Source: Laguncularia racemosa (lineage: Eukaryota > Streptophyta > Magnoliopsida > Myrtales > Combretaceae). Taken from it: 64,000 nt of DNA. Where the stretch lies: contig JBBMOL010000098.1 of assembly GCA_037954665.1 (NCBI GenBank), positions 2,728,001 through 2,792,000 on the forward strand, given 5' to 3'. The position numbers and the translations under genes are program-made. Positions 32,877-44,900 of the stretch are shown here, one piece after another; the first letter of the stretch is position 1; each line of letters begins with the position of its first letter. A model generated the notes under the pieces. It was not told the origin of the DNA. It ran no database searches and worked only from the letters and a program-made list of their open reading frames with translations.

Positions 32877-33687
32877 TATAAAACATGTTTGTAGTATTTA
32901 TGTAATTGAGACTTCTTTCATTGGCTTTATATTATCAAACCTCTCTACCCTGGTTTTGTACCTTCTATGGTTAAACCGGTTTTTGGATTTTGTAGAAGTT
33001 GTAACCTCATGTATCTCCTGCAACAAAGTTGGTAGGTTTTCTATCAGATGTGGTTGGCATGTCATAATCATAGAAACTACTTTGACTATTGAAACGTATG
33101 ATTATTATCTTATCTATGTCATTTATGCCTTGTCCTTATGAAATATAAAAGTGATTGATGTTCTAATCTAATCGATCTAATTTGTGGATGAATTTTCTAA
33201 TTTTCAGGTCTTTCATTAAATATAACATATTTCCTATAATATTTAATATTATATATTAAACCTTCAAATTAATTTTTTTATAATAATATGAAATATATAA
33301 AAATAACTATGATATAAGCAAAATTAGAAAATTATCAATTTTGCTCTGTCCAGTTCAGTACTTTGCAATTTCAAACACTGGACAGCACAAAAGCTTTCTC
33401 CAGGGCAAAACAGTTAAATTACCTATGTTAAGTCCAGTACTTTGCAATCCAAACACTGGATAGCACAAAAATCCTTGTCCAGTACTGAACAAACCAAATG
33501 TGGTATAAATTTTTTTTTATTCAGTCATTCTTTTTTAGTTTAATCCAGTACTCCTTGTTCTGTTTAATACCAATAACCAAACAGTACCTTATATATTTTT
33601 AGTCGCTGTCGCTATGTAACGTAGCATGCTTTTAAGGCGTCTAATGCAGGCAACCTGGTCATCATGGATAATGTATTATATTTCTCA

Positions 33688-33691
<4 letters not shown>

Positions 33692-33719
<28 letters not shown>
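33692..33719. repeat. (TC)n microsatellite
   Basis: About thirteen TC units just right of the Harbinger element. Confidence 0.95.
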
Positions 33720-33724
<5 letters not shown>

Positions 33725-33739
33725 AATGAAAAAAAAAGA

Positions 33740-36700
33740 AAAGTAACGCCTAAAAATGAGAAGTAGGTCCCCATTGGGGGTGTTCTTGTAAAAACGAGTC
33801 CATCCGGAGGCCAATTTGGTCGAATTCAAAAAGCCGATTCGTAGAGATCCAGAACCAAAAAAGTAACGCCAGAAAAGATAGCCGTTCAAAAGCCCATACT
33901 ACCCCTTGCAAATCAATAAAACTGCCGCCTCGAGACCCACAAAAGCCGTCCTTTCCTTTTTCTTTTTTAAATGCCCATTCAACATAAGGAGTTTAACAAA
34001 ATTATTCTCTCTTACTATTTTCGATGTTAAAAAAAGAACAGATCTAGCACGGAGATTATTTTATCAATTATTAATGGTTAAATTAAAGACTTCTTTTTAA
34101 ATAATCAACAGAATATTTAAGAGGTTATTTCATAAATTATCAATGGTGTACATGTATATTAGAGATTTCTTTTAAATTACTATCTTCAATTAAAGGTCGA
34201 GATAAAAAAAAATGTCTTAATACTATATATCACATCTATTTTGCAGCCGCTAATAAGGTCCTTAACTACCATTATGTATCTAAATAAAATTATTAATTAT
34301 ATATTACTTGCACAATCCATATGCCAATAATTTTTTTTTTTTAATCTCAACCCCACCTTTTCAAATCTGGCGATGACGTATTTAAACGAGATGGGTAGGG
34401 GTATACATGACAATTCCGGGTCCAATATTCCGATGAGAGATGATCGTCGTTGCCGTGTCGGTTGGTCCAGACTAAAAGAATCGTCGTCTTGTGTTTTTGC
34501 ACGCGCGAGTGCTGTTGACTGTATTCCACTCGCGCAGAATCGACGCTTTTTGGTGACGTGCCAAACGTGGACAGCACTTTGCCAAAAGTTGAGGAATTTT
34601 GATTCCAAACGATGAGCGTCACTTTTCTTCCGCCTTCCGCTTTTTTATTTTTGCTTTTTCTTTTATTCAAAGATCGGAACGAAGAAAGCTTTTCGAAAAT
34701 AAAAAATGGAAAAGCAAAGAGTTGATTAAAAATATATATATATATTTAAGTTTTCATGTTTTTATATTTTTTCATTCTCGTTTTCTCTTTTCTTTTATGA
34801 TTATATACCCGGAGTTTCGCATTTTTCCACTTATATGGCCTGACTTTTTATATATTTTTTCACTTTGTATGTATGTGTTAGAATTCATTTTCATTATACC
34901 CATCAAACATATAATATGTATCAAATCTATGTAAGAGAAACATAAATTATGGAAAATAATAATAATAATTTATATAATCAATAAGAATGCTATGTCAATA
35001 TAAATTAAAAAAATTTTAAATAAATTATTGAAAAGGTTTATTAATCATATATATTGACTTGACTATTAATTATTTTTTGCTTGGACTGTTACAACACTTA
35101 TTTATTCAAAGTGAATAAACGTGAAAAATCATATTATATAATTGAAAAGAAAACATAGTTATGCAAAATGAATAAAATGAAAATTGAGTACTCTTTCTTT
35201 GTAATTAACCTGAAATTACATGGTAAATTACATACATGTATGTATGTATCCATGCATCTATGTTTTGCTTGTAAATTTAATCAAGTTTAAGTCTAACACA
35301 ACATGTTAGTTGAATTGAGTGAGATTGGAGATTGATATTATTGACATTAGTAAAAAACATATATTTTAAATAAATCAAATCTAAACAAAATTAATTAAGT
35401 CAAATCAATATTATTTGATATTACTTTAAGTTGAACTGGAGTTCAAAAATTTTAACTCAATTGAGTTACAATAGTACACAATTTATCGTCTCAAGTTGAC
35501 TCATTTATTACCCTAATTGTATCCCACATTTAATGACATGGGCATGCTAAGGATATTTTATCCCCCTTTCTTTTGCATATGATAAACTAAAAGAATAAGT
35601 GAATATCTAGCTCACTATAGTCTTAAGCTAGTTTGATTAGCTCATTATTGTAACTTTATCTCAACTTACTAATTGTATCAAACATAATTCCCTCATATGA
35701 ATAACCCACAAAGCTAATACAACAAATTTAGTGTAGAATATAACCTCTTAATTCAAGATGTATGGGACCATCAAACTCTTATCCGTGGCAGCCACCAATA
35801 GGCTTAGGTGGCCACACACAAAAACAAAATAAATAAACATTCCATGTACTAAATATTTATTAGTCTAGTTCATTATCTTAATATGCACATACAATAGATA
35901 ACAACAAATATATGCTTGGTAACTCAAATAATTGACAAAAGTAGGATGGTATTCCACACCTATAATTTAATACACAATAAAAATCAAAATATAGTTATAT
36001 TTAATTATCATAATTTTTAATACTAAGGGTTAGGTGTTCCACTTTAAACTACGATTTAAAGGATTCATCTAAGGGTGTTAAACAAGTTAAAGCAGAACAT
36101 GAGATGGCCAGTTAAGTTAATTACATTGATAAAAGTCGAATGACTACTGGTTTGAGAAGGGGTCAATTGATGGCCTAAGGGATCGATTAACAGCCCATCT
36201 AGGCCATGGAGGTCAATAGATTATAGCTTAGGCCCACTTAATTGTGACTTATGAGAGGGAGCTTGGTTAGTTGCAAAATAAGGTCGATTAATTGTGGTTA
36301 AAAAGGTTTTTCATTTGGGGTTGCTACCTAGGTTAATCCTACACAATTTCTAAGGGAATAAACACCCAAACTCTAATTAAATTTCTTCTTTAATTATCAA
36401 ACAATGAATTTGTATTAAAGATTACAACCCATTCAACGATTATCTAATTCTCAGGTTTTACTAAATGCACTATAGATTAGATCATATGATGCCATGGTTA
36501 AGGTTAAGAGGAAGAGAAAAGGATTCATATGCATTACGTTAAGTCCTTTGATATTCTAAGAATCCTTTGAATGGAATTCAAAACTAATGCAAAATAAGAA
36601 AATTATACTAAAATACTAAATTATGTATAAATAGAAGATAAACGAACCTTACTTAGTACCTTTAACTAAATTAAGGCTCGGTTTATATTTTAAACATTTA

Positions 36701-37199
36701 CCTATTTTATTTATCTTATCATTAGGTAAAGGGATTACATGTCAGAATCACTCAACAACGGTTAGGACCATGACCATCATAAATAGGTGAGTAGGAAGCC
36801 CTATGATATGCTACAATGTCGTGTTTAATTGTGATATATTGTATTTAGTTATGATAAATTATGTATATGTATATTTCCCTGCTTAGTTGCTACTATACTT
36901 GTTACGGTCGTTATTATCTTGGAGTTAGAAGTGTGTGAAATGTGAAGTTGTGATGCGGTGTGCGTATAGCATGAGCTGTGGTGTGTGTTATTGTCATCAC
37001 TACTATTATTGTTGCTGTTACTACTGTTATTGTTGCGTTTGCTACTGCCTTAGCCGTTGCTGTTGTGTGGAGGGTTGTTATGAGCGTTTGTGTGTGTGTG
37101 TGTGAAGGTGTTTGCAACAAAGTGGAGGGGTTATGGGGCAAAAGGTGTGTCGGAATTATGTAACTTGTCTGTGTACGATTTGACCTATGAATGTGGATT
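33740..37199. other. AT-rich intergenic DNA with one GC-richer patch
   Basis: No gene supported. A GC-richer patch lies at 34345-34640, listed separately. A run of GTT/GTTATTGTTG-type triplets lies near 36990-37100 with a (GT)n stretch at 37090-37104. Open frames overlapping it encode low-complexity peptide and are not credible genes. Confidence 0.5.
34345..34640. promoter_or_regulatory. GC-richer patch with inverted repeat and TGACGTG motif (possible promoter relic)
   Basis: Against an AT-rich background this stretch is rich in CpG. It contains gcgcgagtg at 34503-34511 and its perfect inverse cactcgcgc at 34527-34535 (15-nt loop). TGACGTG at 34554-34560 matches the core bound by plant bZIP factors. 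A following gccaaacgtgg adds an ACGT core. No downstream gene was recognised, so this may be the orphaned promoter of a lost or displaced gene. The function is not established. Confidence 0.3.
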
Positions 37200-38415
37200 A
37201 ATTTGTGATTATATATTGTTTAATCACCCTGAATCAATTAATTGAAGGATTATACTTAATTTAAAACTAGAAATGCATTTACACGAGACATTGCATGAAA
37301 TTAAAGGCCATCATTGCTATAGGGCTCGCTAGAAGTAATCAGAGGAATATTGTTCTACTACATGCGAACTAAGTTACTAGGGGATTGTCGCCCCTTGAAG
37401 GTTTCGAGTCTGGCCAGTCTTTGAGGGTGTTGCTCAATGGATGAGGCACGTGAGAGCTAAGTGTATGAGAACACTCGAGCTTATCACATCAAAGTTAAAA
37501 GATATTTTAATTATCAAAGAGATAGGAATAATTGAATTGGTTGTGAGACCTGGGCACTAATGGTAGCTCCGGAATCCCTAACTCAAGGTCAAGGGGGGCA
37601 TAAACCCTAGACTTCACGTCGCTTACCGGAAGACCACGTGAGATGTTGCATTCATATGGTTGCTCATGCATAGCATATGATTTGATAACTTGATTTGAAA
37701 TTGCTTGTACATGTGTAGTATTGAGGGTATTGCACTCTCATTTACTAAGCCGTAGTGTGCTCACCTTCACAAACTATTTTGCAGCTAAAAATCTTAAAAG
37801 CTTAGGATGGGATAAAATGCGAAGTGTCGAGAGTTTTTGGAAGCCAAGAATAATAAAGTAAGAATTATGATTGGTAGACTATCTAGATGAAGCTCATGCA
37901 TAGCATATGATTTGATAACTTGATTTGAAATTGCTTGTACATGTGTAGTATTGAGGGTATTGCACTCTCATTTACTAAGCCGTAGTGTGCTCACCTTCAC
38001 AAACTATTTTGCAGCTAAAAATCTTAAAAGCTTAGGATGGGATAAAATGCGAAGTGTCGAGAGTTTTTGGAAGCCAAGAATAATAAAGTAAGAATTATGA
38101 TTGGTAGACTATTTAGATGAAATGCCATTTTAGGACCTTGATGTAAAATTTGAATTTGTGAAACTTAGGGTTTTATTCTATTTTATTGGTTGGTAATGGA
38201 TTTTGACTCTTTACGATTTTGGTTGATCGTGGGGCATGGAATTTATAGTTATATTCTCATTGTATGATTTTATGAAATATAAATAGCTACAATTATTTAA
38301 TTTATTACTTAGAGTCTTACGATCTCTGACTCATAAGACGGTTATCATGTAATGGGTATACACGTGCCATGATGGCTTTTAACGGAAACTTCTAAGCCCC
38401 CTTTAGGGTGTGACA
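37200..38415 (+). mobile_element. Ty3/gypsy LTR relic containing a 230-bp tandem duplication
   Basis: The stretch ends at 38415 with agggtgtgaca, the usual 3' end of plant Del/Tekay-type gypsy LTRs. It contains a cacttactaagccgtagtgtgctcacc...ttttgcag block near 37740-37785, similar to the conserved segment of such LTRs. The start of the LTR could not be found. Gypsy internal relics follow on the same strand from about 38580. Confidence 0.55.
37662..38120. repeat. 230-bp tandem duplication
   Basis: The copies 37662-37891 and 37892-38120 start with gctcatgcatagcatatgat and end at ctagatga/tttagatga. Only one or two base differences were seen, so this duplication is very recent compared with the surrounding decayed LTR. 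Confidence 0.95.
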
Positions 38416-38579
38416 CCATGGCTCTCACCAGTTTAGAAAAAGGTGGAGCATTGAGTGGAGGCAAAAGGCCAACATTCTCATGTCTATTGTGCAATAGGCT
38501 ACATAAGGGTATTAGATTGTCTCCACAAAGTAGCACTAAATGCCATAGCTTAGAAAGCTAAGAATATATGCCCAGAAGA

Positions 38580-39400
38580 AGATTTGGAGGATGAGTGTGA
38601 GGAGCAACCAAAGATGGGAGCCCACGAGTTAATGTATGTTTAGATGAACATTAATGGTAAGAGTGCCAGTGCTATGATTGACTTAAGAGCCACCCATAAC
38701 TTCATTGATGTGGCCAAAGTGAAGAGGTTGGGGTTAGTGCTTGCAAAAGACACTAGCTAAATTAAAACGGTTAACTCTAAGGTAAGATCAATCCAAGGAG
38801 TAGTAAGAGATATGAAAGTGAAGATTAGGGATTGAAGTGGAATCTCAACTTCATTGTTGTCCCACTAAATGACTTCAACATTGTCTTGGGGATAGATATC
38901 TCAAGGTGTGCTAAAGTATTATCTATGTTAGCAACAGATTACTTGTTGTTTATAGGTGACAAGCCATGTTGTGTATCGGTTTAGAGGAAGAAAACAAGCA
39001 ACGGAAGCAAAGATGGTAAAAGTATTAGAGCTATGATGTTGTCCACACTCTAACTCAAGAGAAGGCTTAAGTACCAAGAGTTAACTTTCATTGTAGTCCT
39101 TATAAAGAAGGAGGATGGAGGAAAGCCTAAGATACTAAGGGTAATACAATGTACGATGCCAAATAAGCTCTTAAAGGAGTTTTCTCCTAAAAGACTTGTA
39201 GACCATAAGATTAAGTTGGTTGCAAAGACCAAACCACCAGCTAGAGCCAAATACAAAATATTTCCACCCAAGCTTGCAAAATTGAGAAAATAGTTAGATG
39301 TGTTAGTAGAGGTGGACTTCATTTATCCCTCAAAAGAACCATATAGGGCTCATATTCTATCTCAAAAGAGGCAAGATGGGATTAATTGCAACATGGCTTT
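38580..39400 (+). pseudogene. Ty3/gypsy protease and RT start, decayed
   Basis: A plus-strand reading gives ASAMIDLRATHNFIDVAKVK, the retropepsin region in which the active-site D-S-G reads D-L-R. From about 39055 it gives PKRLVDHKIKLVAKTKPPAR, then PKLAKLRK and VDFIYPSKEPYRA, the segment leading into gypsy RT. Stops are frequent and the RT core is missing. Confidence 0.75.
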
Positions 39401-39699
39401 TACTTTTGTGATAGGGACACATGAAGTACATTATGAACTATAACTAAGCCTAATGGTAAAGGTCAATTTGTTAATTTCACGTATCTTCTTTTAATTTCCC
39501 AAAATAGAGAATCATATACAATATGAATTAGGATATCACAAGAAGAATTTTCTTACCTTGGAATTTACGTGAAAACTTGTGCAATAGCATTGGGATAAGA
39601 AGATTTACGGCATCAAAATTACCAAATTATCCCATACTTAATAATATTATTTAAGTTATCTCATCATCCCCCTTTAAATAAATTTCATCATGGAAATTT
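39401..39699. other. AT-rich spacer between gypsy relics
   Basis: No feature recognised. Confidence 0.4.
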
Positions 39700-40560
39700 A
39701 CTTGCTGGTTTAAAAAATGTAGGATACTTGTTTGACGTCCCACCTTTAAGTTCCTAAGTAAAGGTCCTTCTCTAAGTAATCACTCAATTGGACATTAATA
39801 TATTTGATCAATAGGTGCCTTGGGTTTTGTTGTTGGAATCCATAATTTTCACTAGATGTTCAATATAGGTTAAATTTTCACAGATAGGCAGTAATTCCAA
39901 GTTTCATCTCAACTACTTAATTGGAATAAACAATGTACTTCCTTAACATAGATATATGGAGGATGTTATACACTACTTGTAAGTTTGGTCGCAAGGTTAA
40001 TATATAAGGCACGTTTCTAACTCTCTAACATTTCAAAAGGTCTCACATATCTTGTGCTTAACTTACCCTTAAATTTAAAAGTGCACTTCACCTTTAACAA
40101 GTGAGATTTTTTATAACACATTATCTCTCAAGTCATATTTTATAGGTTTCCTCCTTTTGCTAGCATAGCTTTTCTATTAACTATGTACTATTAACATGGT
40201 CTCATATATCTTGCGCCTAACTTACCCTTGGTTTAAAAAGCACACTTTACCTTCAACAAGTGAGATTTTTTATAACACATTATCTCTCATATTAGATTTT
40301 ATAGGTTTCCTCCTTTTGCTAGCATAGCTTTTCTAGTGACTATGTATTGCTAGCATTCTCTAGCTAATTACCTAAATTTTGTTAGTTGTCCTTTGCATTA
40401 TCTTTACTAGCATTCTTGATTGACACTCTTATCCCCTTGGCAAACTTAGCTTCTCTAACTTTAGATCATTAAATACATATAAGCTCCCATCTTAACCTAT
40501 CCTTAAGTCACATACCTATTCTATATTTCTTTAAGAGTTGCCAGCACTTTTGTTTTCTAT
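39700..40560 (-). pseudogene. Ty3/gypsy integrase C-terminal relic with internal duplication (minus strand)
   Basis: Minus-strand translation around 40080-40030 reads KFKGKLSTRYVRPFEMLE, the GPY/F-like segment after the gypsy integrase core. Further along it reads LTSSVxHPPYIYV and, near 39780-39720, a PIE..LLREGPLLRNLKVG-like tail. The segment from about 40040 to 40350 contains two copies (period about 159) of the stretch starting gtctca(c/t)atatcttg, so the KGKLS block occurs twice. Many stops show it is an old fossil. It is in the opposite orientation to the gypsy relic at 38.6-39.4 kb. Confidence 0.6.
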
Positions 40561-40639
40561 AAGAAACATCATCGGGGAGTTATCATAATAAGTCACCTGC
40601 TTGCAGCTTTTTTTCAAGTTGTAATATATATGACCCGTT

Positions 40640-41945
40640 TACCTAGTATTAATATTTGCGACAATTTGATGTTGTATACTAGATTTTGATGTTGTGTACT
40701 AGATTTTATCAACACGATCAAATAAATAGGAGTACCATAACATCATATAGTATACCACAATTTGATGTTGTGTACTAGAAAAGTATTTGTATCAGAATAT
40801 CATATAATGTACCACAATATAGAAAACTATATTGGAATAAGAAAAAAGGAGTATCACAATCTTAAATGTTACCAAAATAATATTTGTACCGGAATCTTAT
40901 ATAATATATCACAATATGAGAAATTATGTCGAATAAGGAGAAAGTGAGTACCATAATCTCAAATGTTACTATAATTTGATAAAATAGGAGAAAGTGAGTT
41001 CCATAATCTCAAATGTTACTATAATTTGATAAAATATACCCAAATAGTATTTGTATTAAAATCACCATAATATGGAAAACTATATCGGAATAAAAAGAAA
41101 GCAATACCAAAATCTCCAATGTTACCACAATTCGATAGAGTGTACCAAAATATTATTTATATTAAAATCACATATGATGTACCACAATACGGAAAATTTT
41201 ATCAAAATAAGGAGAAAAGTAGTACCATAATGTTAAATGTTATCATAATCCAATAAAATCTACCAAAATAATATTTCTATTGGAATCTCGTATAATGTAC
41301 TGAAATATAAGAAATTGTATTAAATAAGGAGAAAGGAAGTACCATTATTCCCAATGTTACTGCAACATGATAAAGTGTACAAGAATATTGTTTGTATTAT
41401 AATATTGTATGATGTACCGCAATATATGAAATTGTATCAAAATGAAGAGAAAGGGAATACCATAATCTTAAATGTTACCGCAATCTTATAAAGTATACTA
41501 AAGTAGAGTTTATAGTGCTTGTACCAAAATTTCATATAATGTATCATAATATGGGAAGCTATATCAAAATAAGGAGAAAGGGAGTGCTGCAATCTCCAAT
41601 GTTATTACAATTTGATAAAGTCTATTAGAATAATATTTGTACCACAATCTTGTATGATGTACCATAATATGGAAAACTGTATCAAAATAAGAAAAAAAGA
41701 GAGTACCACAATTTTAAATGTTACTACGATTTGACAAAGTGTACTAGAATTGTGTTTGTACCAAAATTTTGTATGATATATTATAATATAAGAAACTATA
41801 TCAAAATGAGGATAAAGGGAGTACCGTAATCTCAAATTTTATAATAGTTTGATAAAGTTTACTAAAATAATATTTGTATTAAAATCTCATATAATGTATC
41901 ACAATATGACAATTTATATCACAATACGACAAATGGTACATGACT
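40640..41945. repeat. Degenerate tandem array, period about 120 bp, about ten units
   Basis: A motif like tgtaccacaatatggaaaact recurs near 40808, 40905, 41060, 41172, 41295, 41412, 41536, 41658, 41777 and 41895. Each unit also contains a gtaccataatctcaaatgttac-type half followed by a tttgataaa..gtaccaaaataatatttgta stretch. Units differ by many substitutions and small indels, so this is an old satellite-like array. No coding or transposon domain is present. Confidence 0.85.
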
Positions 41946-44900
41946 ATATGTTTATAGCCTTTTTAATCAAACGGCTAGATTTAAAGCACTAATATCTAAC
42001 TATCAAAATATGCAACTTAAAAAAAGGTGACTTATGTTAATAATATCCCCAACATAATTTGTCAGTGATTAGGTGATTCTGTTCATTTGTAGTATATTAA
42101 TCAATCCAATCAAGCTGATGATAACGTTGTCGAGAATTAGTATAGAAAGGATCTTTGTCAAAAGCCAATTGTAATTTTTGTATCTTCACTCATAATGTTG
42201 ATAATTACTTTAGATAATTCTAATTTGTTATAATCAATTGCATGTACGATCTATCTAATAATGATGAAGTTACCATTATTTATTTTTGGGTGTAAGGGTT
42301 CAAGTGTGATGGTTACGTGTATGCTGCATGAGAAATGCGTTATATGTGGCCAAATGAAAGAAGTGACATATATGAGGATGATCAAGGGTAAATGGGATGA
42401 AGAGGACCGACAAAGTAATGGCATTTCTCCAAAAATTCCTCTCTTCTATATGAGAATACTTTGAGTATTTATAGGATTTGGTCATGAGCCTCATCCATTT
42501 GAATGTGGTGGTGATCAATAGTTGTATTGACCCTTACATGAACTTTTAATGAGCCTAGGCCCATGGTATTTCATGTGCGAGTTTGATTGAGAAATGCTGG
42601 ATCAGATTGGGTAATCTAATAGGCTCTACTTTAAGTTTACCATGTTAAATCTCCCTTAATCATGTAAGTGGTCTTTACATTTACATGGAGAATCTTCTTC
42701 AAGAACGGTTGAATAATTTAATGTAAGATTTGTGTGAAATCCTTCCATTTCATCTTATTATTTCAAAAGAATTTCCCTTTCAAAAACTGCTGATTATTTT
42801 AAAAAATAAAAATGACATGCGTCAATTATATATTTGTTTGAAAGTTTTTTATTAGAGTAAATACAATTTATCATCTTTGTAATTCAATTTTGTAAATTAA
42901 AGCTAGAAAAGAAAGAAAGAATAATTATTCTTGTACTTTTTCATAAGATCAAAATTCAAACATTAGCACTAACAATTTTTTGAACTAAAAATGATGATTC
43001 AATGCATTATAGTGTAGTTGAGAGAATGACATTGAATTTCCTCCATGATTTAGGTGAAATAGGGGTGCACCCTATTTGTACTTTATTCCATAAAATATTG
43101 ATTCAAAGATTTTGAAACTAAAACTCTATGGAGCCTATAAATTTTTTATATCTTTCACAAATTTCAAGTTTATTTAATATTAAAAAAATAATTTATATGT
43201 GATATTGCATATTTATTCATATGTAAAACCTATAATAAATAGGAAAACTTGTGATATCAATTTCTCTATTCCTAATTTTAAGTTTATGTTATATTTGAAC
43301 TTGTGGAACTTGTAGCAAATTGGAATGAAAATTATCATTTTAAAAAGTTAAAATATTATGTATAAATTGGAGATTAATTCATTTATAATCGTAATATCAC
43401 TTTTTAGACACTTTTATATTCATTAGCCATAAATGACACTTCTATAGAACTTAGCACATAAAACACATAAAACCAAAGAGCATATTCTATATTGTAAAAC
43501 ACCACATCATCATCCAGGAAATTAAAATAGTACAAATTATTCCAAAACAACTATTTTTAGACAGCTAACTTAGGTAATAAAATTAATCTTGACAAAGGTG
43601 ATCCTATAATAATAATAATAATGATAATAATAATAATAATAAATAAATAAATAAATAACATATCTGCGTCTTTATTTATCACAATGCAACTTGTCTTTTG
43701 CTTTAATTAATATTCAAAACATCGTCAACCATGAAATTTCTCTCTATTAAATAAAAAAAAATACTTAAATAAAAAGTCAGCAATCTAAAATGTAAAATAA
43801 TGTAATGAAGTTAAATAGTTTATATAAGAAAAGAAACTAAATATTAATATTAGAGGCTTACCTATTTCATATATTTTAGCATTTTTTTAAGTATTATTCC
43901 ATAAGAGAGAGACACAAGTCATGCTACCAAGAGAGAGGGGTAGCAAGTTTTAGGTTTAGGATTTTTATTAGGTTAGGCTGTAACATAATATATTATCGTT
44001 TTTATTCTTTTTCTTGATTAAAAAGGGTTATTTTTCATTTATTAGTATCTACTCTAAATAAATTTTACAAGTTTGGTATAAAGTATCCTAGAACCTCTAC
44101 AAATCCTATATCTCATATACCTCGATATACAAGTTATATGGTGGGTACAAAGGTATGGAGATATTAGACCTGCATCATTTCCTATGAGAGTAAGTTTTAG
44201 AAAATTGCTACAAAATCCTCGACATCAACATGGAAATAGCTTAGTTGGGTAAGGTAAAGATGAATATTTAGTACAATAAGATTATCCTCTCACTTCAAAC
44301 ATGGACAAATTTATGACTATGGTATAAAAACAAATTTTATGAAAGAATAAAGTGGCTTAGAAATCCTCCATTTAAGATTGCCATGAAGTATGTTAATCAA
44401 TGAAATTAACTCCAAATTCACAACCAATGGTATTGATTAATAGGAATAAAATTTCATAATAAATGGGATTGATTAGTCTAAATAATTAGTGGGATTGATT
44501 AACGAGATTAATGAAATTGTATAGTTCAAAATTCCATAATTAATGGGATTGTCTTGAAGATCTTATGAGGGATAGAAACTATAAAAGGAGCCATGTTTGG
44601 ATCCTTAAATTTGAGAGGGAAACAAGTTCTCAAACCTTTAATTTTTTCACTCTTTTATTCGATATTGTTATGTTCTTGTTTGAGTATTAGATGCCAACAA
44701 TAGAATTATATAAATGTTGACAATATAATTATGTAAGTAATGAAGCTTTTGTTCAATAAATCTAATCACCCTTCTAAAAAATTTTAAATTTCAAATTTGG
44801 AAAATAGTTTTTATAATTAACAGAGCTATAAGGAAGACCCCTTTGTGCGAATGCAAATGTTCCAAAATGTAAGTTATAGTGCTATTGAGATCTTAAGCCT

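Larger units (their letters stand above)
30163..33588 (+). mobile_element. PIF/Harbinger-type transposon (3426 bp) carrying a captured NUF2 fragment
   Basis: The element is flanked by TTA at 30160-30162 and 33589-33591, the 3-bp target duplication of PIF/Harbinger transposons. The left end is ggttgcgtttggttggcatt. The right end in inverse complement is ggtactgtttggttattggt. The subterminal 200 bases on each side repeat an agtactggac/gtccagtact-type motif many times (for example 30245-30330 and 33350-33500), a common feature of DNA transposon ends. No transposase ORF is present. The interior holds NUF2 exons 1-4 with introns, and the last exon of a Harbinger Myb/SANT-like ORF2. Borders are seen directly; mobilisation in trans is inferred. 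Confidence 0.85.

Noticed and set aside
32854..33141. Open frame after the Myb-like exon
   Set aside because: It overlaps the end of the Myb-like exon in another frame and runs into the transposon's terminal region; no domain.
36914..37163. Overlapping open frames on both strands rich in Thr/Val/Ala
   Set aside because: They result from GTT/GTG triplet low-complexity sequence, with no domain and no splice context.
40640..41945. CRISPR array
   Set aside because: The repeats are long, degenerate and contiguous without unique spacers, and the DNA is plant nuclear.
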